Of a DNA stretch of 64,000 nucleotides, positions 1 to 8,324 are shown piece after piece; positions within the stretch are counted from its first letter, which is position 1, and each line of letters begins with the position of its first letter. Origin of the DNA: Litoreibacter meonggei (lineage in GTDB: Bacteria > Pseudomonadota > Alphaproteobacteria > Rhodobacterales > Rhodobacteraceae). The stretch covers positions 372,001 to 436,000 of the forward strand of contig NZ_RCCE01000001.1 of the NCBI RefSeq assembly GCF_003663885.1, read 5' to 3'. The position numbers and the translations under genes are program-made. The notes beneath the pieces are model-generated. The model ran no database searches and was not told the DNA's origin. It saw nothing but the letters and a program-made list of their open reading frames with translations.

Positions 1-12
1 CATGCCCCGTGT

Positions 13-951
13 TTATCGCAGCAATGGCCCCTTGGCCAACAGGTCCTGCAACGCGATAACCTCGCCTGCGCCGTCGGTCATGTCCCCAACGGACACGACC
101 CGTGCCGCATGGAATTCGCCTGCCAACCATTCCGCCAAAGCAACCGCATCACGGGTATCCGTGTCCGGCCCATCCGTCGCGTCGAGAACTAATTTGGACG
201 GGGCCCAAACGCTCATCTGGCCGTGCTTGATGGCCCAGTCCAATTCGGTGCGGGTCGAGACCACAACACAGCGACGATCCCGCGCCGCCAACACCCACGC
301 GTTTTGCTCCAATGCAAGAAGATCAATCCGACGCTGCGCTGCCGGATGATCTGCCCGCGGAACGGCGACGTCCCCCATCGGAACACATAAGATCACCGGT
401 GCCGCATTGCTCTCCAACGCATCCAGCGCCGATGTCAAAGCATCCGAGCCGATCACGTCATTTCCCAAAAACGCCACAAGCGGCGAAACCTCTGTGGTAT
501 GATCCGCCACGCCCAAGATCATCTCGCGGTCGCGCACGATCTCGACGCCAAGCGCGCCCGGGCCACGGTCCAGCTTCTCGATGCGCACAAAGACCCGCGC
601 CGCACGAGGGTCCGCCAAAATATCTTCGGCCACCTTAGCAGCCAGTGTTTCAAGCAGATTCAGCCGCTCGGCCTGTAATTCGCGGTCAATTGCCTCGGTG
701 ATTGTGTCGTAAGACAGGATCTTGTCCACATCATCATCCACCCCTCCCGCGCCAGTCAGCTCGGGCAATCGGACCTCGACCACGATGTTGAAGCAAATCC
801 TTTGCAGGGTGCCGCGTTCTTGTTGAAAGGCACCGATCTCGACCTCACGGATATGGTCACGCAGCGAAATACGGTCGCGCAGTTCATCGCCGGACGTCGC
901 GGCGGCACGCTCGGACGGGTGCGCAAAGGCCAGTCGGATATCGGAACTCAT
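13..951 (-). CDS. folB: Dihydroneopterin aldolase (FolB) with C-terminal extension
   Basis: 312 residues. Residues about 28-142 fit the FolB fold, which cleaves dihydroneopterin to 6-hydroxymethyl-dihydropterin in folate synthesis. Residues matching the family catalytic set are visible: E45 in IGAFQQER, Y81 in SYDTI and K126 in RIEKLDR. A normal FolB ends at about 120 residues; here some 160 more follow (from about 150), with no motif I recognise. The stop lies 9 bases before an ATG read on the same strand at positions 3-1, so another gene, plausibly folP, probably starts at the window edge. folE2, an earlier step of the pathway, is also in this window. Name confident; role of the C-terminal half unknown. 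Confidence 0.82.
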   Translation of the reverse strand: MSSDIRLAFAHPSERAAATSGDELRDRISLRDHIREVEIGAFQQERGTLQRICFNIVVEVRLPELTGAGGVDDDVDKILSYDTITEAIDRELQAERLNLLETLAAKVAEDILADPRAARVFVRIEKLDRGPGALGVEIVRDREMILGVADHTTEVSPLVAFLGNDVIGSDALTSALDALESNAAPVILCVPMGDVAVPRADHPAAQRRIDLLALEQNAWVLAARDRRCVVVSTRTELDWAIKHGQMSVWAPSKLVLDATDGPDTDTRDAVALAEWLAGEFHAARVVSVGDMTDGAGEVIALQDLLAKGPLLR

Positions 952-1054
952 AGGGCGGGCCTTCCGGTCGCAAAGCAGTGTCGCGCGTTTTCTAGCAGGC
1001 GAATGCCTACCGAGAACAGGTCAATTGCGACCTTTTTGCTACCGTCTACGAGAC

Positions 1055-1747
1055 TCAGGAGCGGGCGTAGAACAAGTGAACGCCATGGCGTGCCGTACGG
1101 CGGAACTTGCGAGCCCAACTCGGGTTCACCGCCGTCGTGTGGTAAAACGTGGCCCCGCCGGACAGCTTACGCGGTGCGCCGTTCAGCATCATGCGGGCAA
1201 TCTTGCCCACGCGATCAAACGCAGCGGGTTCGCTGACCTTTTCGGGGCGTCCATCGCAGGTATAGGTAAATTGGCAGGCAAATTTCCGACCGGTGCCTTG
1301 TCTGATCACACCACACACCGTGTCGGGGAAGCGCGAGGACGACACGCGGTTTAGTATAACTTCAGCCACCGCGATCTGGCCTCGGACGGTTTCGCCACGT
1401 GCTTCGAAATACAATGCTTCGGTCAGACAGCGCCATTGTGGACCACCCGTGGCGGACGGCAACGCCCGCAGCGTGCTGGCGTCAGTGATCAGATTGCCTG
1501 CGCCCACGCCTTTTCGGCCAACGGGCGTGGAAATTCTCACCAGACGTTCCGGTTGCAGGGAAGCCAGTCCCTCCTGATGCACACGCTCGGCATTCAGAAG
1601 CGCTGAATTGAAAGCGAGCGACGCTCCGGACGAGGTCGACGCCACGCCATCCGCGATCGCGGAGCCGACGGAAAAAATCACGCAACATGCGCCAACAGCT
1701 TTAATCGCTGCACTACAAAAACCCATTACTCTCTGCCTTGGGGCCAT
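1055..1747 (-). CDS. SleB-type cell wall hydrolase
   Basis: 230 residues. An N-terminal hydrophobic stretch (about 15-33) looks like a signal peptide or anchor, so the protein should act in the periplasm. Residues about 107-228 carry the Hydrolase_2 pattern: [12 protein letters not shown] with candidate catalytic glutamates E110 and E115, then AEVILNRV, and a C-terminal region with GGATFYHT. This family cleaves peptidoglycan (lytic transglycosylase or amidase, as in spore SleB). In a non-sporulating alphaproteobacterium it is a general wall-remodelling enzyme. It stands alone between folB and the dikinase gene. Exact bond cleaved not determinable from sequence. Confidence 0.82.
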   Translation of the reverse strand: MAPRQRVMGFCSAAIKAVGACCVIFSVGSAIADGVASTSSGASLAFNSALLNAERVHQEGLASLQPERLVRISTPVGRKGVGAGNLITDASTLRALPSATGGPQWRCLTEALYFEARGETVRGQIAVAEVILNRVSSSRFPDTVCGVIRQGTGRKFACQFTYTCDGRPEKVSEPAAFDRVGKIARMMLNGAPRKLSGGATFYHTTAVNPSWARKFRRTARHGVHLFYARS

Positions 1748-1885
1748 ACCCCATTACAACGATCGCCAGATGACCGTCAGTCGTGGGACTTAGTGCCAGA
1801 TCGTTAAAGAATCCACCCATGGGCCGAGTACCGCGTCATTTCGCCATAATTTCGCCTAAATCTCTCAAGATATGGTAGCGGCGAC

Positions 1886-4477
1886 TTAAAGGGGAACAAA
1901 TCCTTTGTCCTCGGGAAACTCGAAGACGTCGTCCTTCTTGAGTGGTTCGCGAATCGCCAGCTGGGCCGCTGCCAAGCGCGCGATTGGCACTCGATATGGA
2001 GAGCACGAGACGTAATCCATGCCCAAAGACCGGCAAAATGCGATGCTTTCAGGGTCCCCGCCATGCTCGCCGCAGACCGACAAAGTCAGCTTGGAGCGCA
2101 CCTTGCGCCCCCGATCGGACGCAAGCGCCAGCAATTCGCCCACCCCGTCTTGGTCCAACGCCAAAAACGGGTCCTCTGCAAAGACACCTTGATTGACATA
2201 GTCCGACATGAACCGGCCGGCATCATCACGCGACAGACCATAGGTCATCTGGGTCATGTCATTGGTCCCGAAACTCAGGAAGCTTGCATGAGTCGCGATG
2301 TCGCCCGCACGAAGTGCTGCGCGCGGTGTCTCCACCATCACCCCAAGGCGGTATTCCAGCGTTTTGCCTGTCTCGCTCATCACATCCGCCGCGACCGCGT
2401 CGATACGGGACTTCACGATCTCGACCTCGCGTTTGGCCGAGACCAGCGGGATCATCACCTCCGGCACCACAACGGCCCCTTCCGAGGACGCCTCGATCGC
2501 CGCCTCGAATATCGCGCGGGCCTGCATTTCGTAAATTTCCGGCACCGTGATCCCGAGGCGCACGCCGCGCATCCCCAGCATCGGGTTGACCTCGGACAGA
2601 TCATCCACGCGGACCTGAACTTCCCGCGCACTCATATCCAACGCATCTGCAAGCTCCACAATCCCTGCGCGGGTGGACGGCAGGAACTCGTGCAAGGGCG
2701 GATCAAACAAGCGCAAACACACCGGGCGCGGGGCCATGATGCGGAACATGTCACGGAAATCGGCGCGCTGCATCGGCAGCAAACGCGACAAGGCTGCCGC
2801 GCGGTCATCGGTATCTTCGGCAAAGATGGCTTCGCGTAAGACCGTCAACCGATCCTCGTCAAAAAACATATGCTCGGTGCGGCACAAGCCGATACCCTCG
2901 GCATTGAACAGCATCGCCACCTCGGCATCCTCGGGCGTGTCCGCATTCGCGCGTACGCCAATATCGCGCATCTCGTCGGCCCAGGTCAGCAGCTCGCGGA
3001 ACGCGCCACCAATGCCGGCCTCGATCAAACGCATAGCGCCCGCCAGAACCTGCCCCTTGGTGCCGTCCAACGTCACCATGTCGCCTTCGGAAAACACCCG
3101 CCCGTCAGACGCGGTCAACGTGCGGGCCTTGGTATCAATATCGATATCAGTCGCCCCAGCCACACAAGGCAGCCCCAACCCGCGTGCAATCACGGCGGCA
3201 TGGCCGTTGGCCCCGCCGCGCTCCGTCAGGATACCCTTGGCCGCGTGCATGCCGCGCACATCCTCGGGGCTGGTTTCCCGGCGCACCAGAATACACGCCT
3301 CGCCCTGTGCCGCGGCGGTTTGCGCAGCAAACGAGTCAAACACCAGCTTGCCGGTCGCCGCCCCCGGACTGGCGGCAATCCCGCGCGTGATCAGATCACG
3401 TTTCGCTTTCGGGGCCACCTGCTGGTGCAGCAATTCCGAAATCGCGCGCGGCTCGATTCGCAACACCGCATCTTCGCGCGATATGATCTCGTCATTGGCC
3501 AAGGCCGTGGCAACGACAACTTCCGCGCGCGCCGACCGCGGGGTGTTCACCGCATCGAGAATGAACAGGTTGCCCCCCTCGACGGTGAACTCGATCTGCA
3601 TTTCTTCGCGCAACCCCGTGCGCCCCACGTCGCCCAGACGGCACAGCTCAGAGTACACCTCCGGTTGGCTCTCCTCCAGGGATGGTCCACGCTCGTCACG
3701 GGTTAGATACATCGTGTCATCATGCGCGCCGCTCAGCGCGTCGCGGCCTTGGCTTTGGCGCTTGTAACGGCCCACTTCCTGCGCATCGCCGCTATCCGAG
3801 TTGATGAACTGGATCACGCCAGAGCCGCTTTCGCCCTTGCCCATGCCAAACGCCATGCGCTGAACGACCAGCCCCAGCCCTGCGTTTTCCGGCGCACCTT
3901 TGGACATGCGCAGCAGGCGGGCCGAAGTGCCTTCCCACGCCCGTGACATGGATTTGAGTACGTTGAACAACTGGGTTTCCACGTCTTGCGGGAAAGCCTC
4001 GTCGGTTTCGTCCTCATAGGCGGTCAGCGCTTTGTCGACGGTCAGGTCAGGGATGTCGAACATCTCGTCATCCAGCCGTGCCACATCGACCGCATAGGAG
4101 CGGATGAATTTCAAATGCAGGGCCGCCGCCGCGTCCGAGCCCAGACGCGAGGCGAAAAACGCCTCGTTGGTGCGGTTCATGCCGATATTCAGGATCGTCC
4201 CCGGCCCGCCCCAATCCGGCATCACAGGAGACGAGCGCACGGAGATCACCGGCCAGCTGCCGAAATGTTCCAGAAGCCGTACCATTTCCGGCTGCTGCCC
4301 GCCCGCAATCGCCCGCACCGTGGGGGTCGAGATCGCCACGGTGTCCGGCACCGGCATATCAAGCCTGATAAGGCGCTGCAGGCATTTCGCCCGCGCGCCA
4401 TGCAGCTTCCGGTGGATAGCAGCGGTGGGCGTAATCAGCTCAAAGTTCAAATGGTCCAACATACTGCGGCGCAGCAT
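1886..4477 (-). CDS. Divergent pyruvate phosphate dikinase-like protein
   Basis: 863 residues with PPDK order: nucleotide-binding half, central phosphohistidine domain, C-terminal PEP/pyruvate barrel. The barrel is well kept: GIGLCRTEHMFF, a conserved Cys (C802) in CGEHGGDP, and SFGTNDMTQMTYG. The phospho-carrier His is present (H426 in GGANGHAAV), but the usual GGMTSH motif has become GGANGH, so the Thr phosphorylated by the PDRP regulator is Asn424. The N-terminal half is poorly kept: the GGKGANL segment reads HGARAKCL, FTRNPSTG reads IQFINSDSG, and the EFLINAQGE region reads RYKRQSQGR. It may still use PEP and phosphohistidine, but normal ATP chemistry is doubtful. It is probably a paralogue rather than the housekeeping enzyme. 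Confidence 0.75.
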   Translation of the reverse strand: MLRRSMLDHLNFELITPTAAIHRKLHGARAKCLQRLIRLDMPVPDTVAISTPTVRAIAGGQQPEMVRLLEHFGSWPVISVRSSPVMPDWGGPGTILNIGMNRTNEAFFASRLGSDAAAALHLKFIRSYAVDVARLDDEMFDIPDLTVDKALTAYEDETDEAFPQDVETQLFNVLKSMSRAWEGTSARLLRMSKGAPENAGLGLVVQRMAFGMGKGESGSGVIQFINSDSGDAQEVGRYKRQSQGRDALSGAHDDTMYLTRDERGPSLEESQPEVYSELCRLGDVGRTGLREEMQIEFTVEGGNLFILDAVNTPRSARAEVVVATALANDEIISREDAVLRIEPRAISELLHQQVAPKAKRDLITRGIAASPGAATGKLVFDSFAAQTAAAQGEACILVRRETSPEDVRGMHAAKGILTERGGANGHAAVIARGLGLPCVAGATDIDIDTKARTLTASDGRVFSEGDMVTLDGTKGQVLAGAMRLIEAGIGGAFRELLTWADEMRDIGVRANADTPEDAEVAMLFNAEGIGLCRTEHMFFDEDRLTVLREAIFAEDTDDRAAALSRLLPMQRADFRDMFRIMAPRPVCLRLFDPPLHEFLPSTRAGIVELADALDMSAREVQVRVDDLSEVNPMLGMRGVRLGITVPEIYEMQARAIFEAAIEASSEGAVVVPEVMIPLVSAKREVEIVKSRIDAVAADVMSETGKTLEYRLGVMVETPRAALRAGDIATHASFLSFGTNDMTQMTYGLSRDDAGRFMSDYVNQGVFAEDPFLALDQDGVGELLALASDRGRKVRSKLTLSVCGEHGGDPESIAFCRSLGMDYVSCSPYRVPIARLAAAQLAIREPLKKDDVFEFPEDKGFVPL

Positions 4478-4538
4478 AGGGGAGTTAAGTGTTCAAACAA
4501 GGGCGACGCACCGGCACGCCGCAGATTTTTGGCGGGTG

Positions 4539-6671
4539 TTACCCTTCGATCTTGGTCAGATCGGCCACCCCGCCGCAAATGGTGCGGATGCGGTGCAGCA
4601 GGCACAAACGGTTGCGGCGCACGATTTGGTTCTCATCATTCACCTGAACGGCCTCAAAGAACGCATCGATCGGGCCGCGCAACTGTGCCATGGCGTGCAT
4701 GGCTTCAGCGAATTTGCCCTGCTCCATCGCGGGCTTGATTATGGCGTCGGCTGTATCCAGAGCTGCGAACAGCACCTTTTCCTCATCACCTTCCGCGAAT
4801 TTGATGTTCGGGTCCAACTCGTAGGATACGCCGTCCTTCTTTTCCTCCGCTGAGAGGATATTGTTCGCCCGCTTGAACCCTTGGATCAGGTTTTCGCCGT
4901 CGTCGGTTCTCAACGCCTCCGAGAGCGCTTCTGCCCGCTTCACCAACAAGGTCAGATCGTCATTGTTTGGCATGGCGATACAAGCGTCGATGATGTCGTG
5001 GCGGATGCCCTTGTCCTTGAGGAAGACTTTGAGGCGGTCGTGGAAGAAGGAGAGGAGGTCACTGCTAACTTGTCCGACCATATCATCCAAGCCGGACGGT
5101 CCCTCTCCCTTTCCGCCAACAATCAAGCCAATCGGGAAGGCAGCCAATTGATCAAATTTACGAACGATCAATCCTTCAAGCGGGATGCGTATCTGGTTTT
5201 CCAACACCAACCGAATAACCCCCAACGCTGCCCTCCGCAGCGCAAACGGGTCTTTCGACCCTGTCGGCTTCTCGTCAATCGCCCAGAAGCCCGTCAGCAG
5301 GTCGATCTTGTCGGCCAAAGCCACCGACACCGACACAGGCGCGGTCGGCACGTCGTCGGACGGACCCAACGGCGAATAATGCTCCTCACAGGCCGCGCCC
5401 ACTTCAACAGGCAAACCTGCGGCATCACTGTAATAACGCCCCATAAGCCCTTGAAGTTCAGGGAATTCATAGACCATCTCGGACGACAGATCAGCCTTCG
5501 CCACTCGCGCCGCCTGCTCTGCCAGATCAGGATCGGCCCCGACTGAAGGAGCAATCTCACGCGCCAGAGCCGCGATGCGCTCAATGCGTTCTTTCTGCGA
5601 CCCCAGCTTGTTGTGGAACGTCACATTCTCCAACGCATCAACCCACGGCTGCATCCCCGCTTTGGCGATGCGCAAATCGTTCTCCCAAAAGAACTTCGCG
5701 TCGGCCAGACGCGCCGACAGCACCCGCCCGTTGCCGGCCAGAATGGTCGCGCCCTGATCGGCGGTCTCGATATTGGCGACGGTCACATATTGCTCGATCC
5801 GGCCCGTCTTGGGGTTCTTCACCGAGAAGAACTTTTGGTGTTCCTTCATCGAGGTTTTCAGTACCTCCGGCGGCAGGTCCAGAAACTGCTCCTCGATCTT
5901 GCCCAGCAGTACCACGGGCCATTCGACCAGCCCTGCGACCTCGGTCAAAAGCCCGCGATCCTCGACAACTTCCATGCCCTGCGCGAACGCCTGATTGGTG
6001 GCCTCGGCCCAGATGTGATCGGCCCGCTCGGAGGCATCCAACACCACCTTGGCCCGCTTTAGCTTCGTTGCGTAATCATCGAAAGACGTTACCGAAAACG
6101 CATCCGACGCCATGAAGCGGTGGCCGTGCGTGGTGTCGCCAGCCTTGATGCCGTCAATGTCCAGCGGGACAACCTCTGCCCCTGCCTCATCCGACAGAAT
6201 GCACAGGATCGAATGCAACGGCCGCACCCAGCGCAACGTGCCGTCACCCCAGCGCATCGACTTGGGCCACGGGAAATTGCGCACGGTCTGCTCCAACACC
6301 TCCGCCACGATTTCCGCCGCAGAACGGCCCGGCTTGTCGATCACCGCAAACCAGACCTGACCCTTCTTGTCGTCGCGGGCCTCCAGCTGGTCTTCACTCA
6401 ATCCGGTCGAGCGCAAGAAGCCTGCCAAAGCCTGCTCCGGCGCGCCGACTTTCGGGCCTTTGCGTTCTTCCTTCACAGCGGGCGACGCGGCCAACACCCC
6501 CTCTACCGACAGCGCCAGACGGCGCGGCGTCGAGAACGCACCGGCGGAGGCATAGGTCAGCCCCGCTTCGACCAAGCCATCGGTGACCAGCTTTTTCAGA
6601 TCAGCCGCGGCCTTGCCCTGCATACGGGCGGGAATTTCCTCGGAGAAGAGTTCGATCAGAAGATCAGGCAT
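4539..6671 (-). CDS. glyS: Glycyl-tRNA synthetase beta subunit
   Basis: 710 residues from the start MPDLLIELFSEEIPARMQ, the characteristic GlyS N-terminus. The open frame extends 32 codons further upstream but that part overlaps the preceding gene. GlyS forms the alpha2-beta2 glycyl-tRNA synthetase with GlyQ and provides tRNA binding. Recognisable stretches are DLLTGFWAIDEKPTGSKDPF and ALRRAALGVIRLVLEN, typical of the central and C-terminal parts. One base separates it from the stop of the DUF6446-like gene. It is the last gene of a glyQ-unknown-glyS operon. Confidence 0.96.
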   Translation of the reverse strand: MPDLLIELFSEEIPARMQGKAAADLKKLVTDGLVEAGLTYASAGAFSTPRRLALSVEGVLAASPAVKEERKGPKVGAPEQALAGFLRSTGLSEDQLEARDDKKGQVWFAVIDKPGRSAAEIVAEVLEQTVRNFPWPKSMRWGDGTLRWVRPLHSILCILSDEAGAEVVPLDIDGIKAGDTTHGHRFMASDAFSVTSFDDYATKLKRAKVVLDASERADHIWAEATNQAFAQGMEVVEDRGLLTEVAGLVEWPVVLLGKIEEQFLDLPPEVLKTSMKEHQKFFSVKNPKTGRIEQYVTVANIETADQGATILAGNGRVLSARLADAKFFWENDLRIAKAGMQPWVDALENVTFHNKLGSQKERIERIAALAREIAPSVGADPDLAEQAARVAKADLSSEMVYEFPELQGLMGRYYSDAAGLPVEVGAACEEHYSPLGPSDDVPTAPVSVSVALADKIDLLTGFWAIDEKPTGSKDPFALRRAALGVIRLVLENQIRIPLEGLIVRKFDQLAAFPIGLIVGGKGEGPSGLDDMVGQVSSDLLSFFHDRLKVFLKDKGIRHDIIDACIAMPNNDDLTLLVKRAEALSEALRTDDGENLIQGFKRANNILSAEEKKDGVSYELDPNIKFAEGDEEKVLFAALDTADAIIKPAMEQGKFAEAMHAMAQLRGPIDAFFEAVQVNDENQIVRRNRLCLLHRIRTICGGVADLTKIEG

Positions 6672-6672
6672 A

Positions 6673-7197
6673 TCAGTTGCTTTCTGTCGGTCGTGCCGGG
6701 CATTCGGGGCCGACGGCGGTGCCGTCATAGGCGCGCTGTCCGCAATCATTGAGCTGCTGCCACACATAGCCGCGCCCGTCTTCGAAGATGACCACGATGC
6801 GGTCCACCCCGTATTCGATGTTCTCTTTGCCCAAGAAGGCCAGCGCGGTGCCGTCTTCCAGCGCCGCGCCGATTTCGGTCGCGTCGAAGCAGTCGAACCA
6901 ATCCGGCGCTGTCAAAGGGATCGCGCCGTCTGCCAGCTGATAGGTTTCGGTCAGCATGGAATGGGACATGGGCGTGCTGAAACACGCGCGGTAGCGGATG
7001 GGCGACGAGGTGGCGTCGATGGCGGTGATACCATCCGCGATGATCTCCTCCGGCTCGCCCGTGACGACGGAAACCAGCTGCACCGCCTCCGGCGTCTCCA
7101 CCTTTGCGTAATAGTGGTAGACTTGCAGGTAGTAGAGGCTCGCGCCCGCAATCAGTGCAATCACCATGATACCAATCCCGATATACTTGCCATTCAT
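6673..7197 (-). CDS. Membrane-anchored protein of unknown function (DUF6446-like)
   Basis: 174 residues: one N-terminal membrane helix (about 5-25, [21 protein letters not shown]), then a soluble domain with [18 protein letters not shown] and a C-terminal [14 protein letters not shown] recognise it as the family often found between glyQ and glyS in Rhodobacterales (DUF6446). No catalytic motif is visible. Its ATG overlaps the glyQ stop (ATGA) and glyS begins one base after its stop, so it should be translationally coupled to both synthetase subunits. Why a membrane protein sits here is unknown. Existence confident, function not known. Confidence 0.82.
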   Translation of the reverse strand: MNGKYIGIGIMVIALIAGASLYYLQVYHYYAKVETPEAVQLVSVVTGEPEEIIADGITAIDATSSPIRYRACFSTPMSHSMLTETYQLADGAIPLTAPDWFDCFDATEIGAALEDGTALAFLGKENIEYGVDRIVVIFEDGRGYVWQQLNDCGQRAYDGTAVGPECPARPTESN

Positions 7198-8135
7198 GCC
7201 GCATTTTCCGGCGTGTAGCCGCCCGCCGCCGTCTGCAGGAAGGCATCCGCACAAGCGACCGTCAGCGTGCGCACCCGCCCGATATAGGCTTGGCGTTCGG
7301 TGACCGAGATCACCCCGCGCGCATCCAGCAGGTTGAACACATGCGACGCCTTGATGGCCTGGTCGTAGGCAGGCAACGCCATAACGATGCGGCGGCCTGT
7401 TTTGGGATCGTCTGCGCGCTGCGCCAAGATGCGGGCGCATTCGGCCTCCGCGTCCTTGAAGTGTTGCAGCAGCGTGTCGGTGTCGGCCACGTCGAAGTTC
7501 CAGCGGGCGTACTGCGCCTCCGCCTCACGGAACACGTCGCCATAGGTTAGCGGGATCGGCGCGTCGGGGTCGTTGAACGGCATCTCGTTGCCGTCATCGA
7601 AGCCCAGCACATACATGGCGAGGCGCTCCAAGCCATATGTCAACTCGCCCGAGACCGGCTTGCAGTCGTGGCCGCCCACCTGTTGGAAATAGGTGAACTG
7701 CGACACTTCCATACCATCGCACCAGACTTCCCAGCCAAGGCCCCAAGCGCCCAGCGTCGGGCTTTCCCAGTCGTCCTCCACAAAGCGGATATCGTGCATC
7801 TTCATGTCGATGCCGATGGCTTCCAGCGAGCCGAGGTAGAGCGCCTGCAAGTCAGGCGGCGAGGGTTTGATGATGACCTGATACTGGTAGTAATGCTGCC
7901 AGCGGTTCGGGCTGTCGCCATAGCGCCCGTCAGTGGGGCGGCGGGAGGGCTGCACATAGGCCGCAGACCACGGCGTGGGGCCCAGCGCGCGCAGTGTCGT
8001 GGCGGGGTGGAATGTCCCTGCCCCCACTTCCATGTCATAGGGCTGCAACACCGCGCAGCCTTTGGCCGCCCAGTAGCTTTGCAGACGCATGATGATCTCC
8101 TGAAAGGAGCGCGGTTTTTGCAGCGTTTCGGCCAT
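7194..8135 (-). CDS. glyQ: Glycyl-tRNA synthetase alpha subunit
   Basis: 313 residues from [20 protein letters not shown] prefer this ATG to one 11 codons upstream because it starts at the conserved SFQEIIM block. It is the catalytic class II subunit that forms glycyl-adenylate and charges tRNA-Gly. Family blocks are clear: [51 protein letters not shown] and the [11 protein letters not shown] segment. It leads a three-gene operon with the unknown membrane gene and glyS, and is divergent from the triad-less protease gene. Confidence 0.96.
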   Translation of the reverse strand: MAETLQKPRSFQEIIMRLQSYWAAKGCAVLQPYDMEVGAGTFHPATTLRALGPTPWSAAYVQPSRRPTDGRYGDSPNRWQHYYQYQVIIKPSPPDLQALYLGSLEAIGIDMKMHDIRFVEDDWESPTLGAWGLGWEVWCDGMEVSQFTYFQQVGGHDCKPVSGELTYGLERLAMYVLGFDDGNEMPFNDPDAPIPLTYGDVFREAEAQYARWNFDVADTDTLLQHFKDAEAECARILAQRADDPKTGRRIVMALPAYDQAIKASHVFNLLDARGVISVTERQAYIGRVRTLTVACADAFLQTAAGGYTPENAA

Positions 8136-8324
8136 GATGCTCGCCCTGATGTTCGTTTGGCCTCTCAATAGGCAACCCGTGTGGAGGGGTCAATCAACAG
8201 AACCGCCCAAAGAACCTTGTGAACACAACCTTTTCAGATGCACCTGCCGCCCTAAGTGATAACTTGCGCTAATAAGATTCGGGGCGGCACGCAGATCGCC
8301 CGTCGGACCAATGGGGATTTGAGT

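Noticed and set aside
2063-3767. Long open frames on the plus strand inside the dikinase gene
   Set aside because: They are antisense shadows of a high-GC gene. Their protein sequences are Arg/His/Pro-rich with no recognisable domain, whereas the minus frame has clear PPDK motifs.
6673-7440. 255-codon frame extending the DUF6446-like gene upstream
   Set aside because: The extra 81 codons overlap glyQ out of frame; the ATG at 7197 overlapping the glyQ stop fits coupling and begins the membrane helix.
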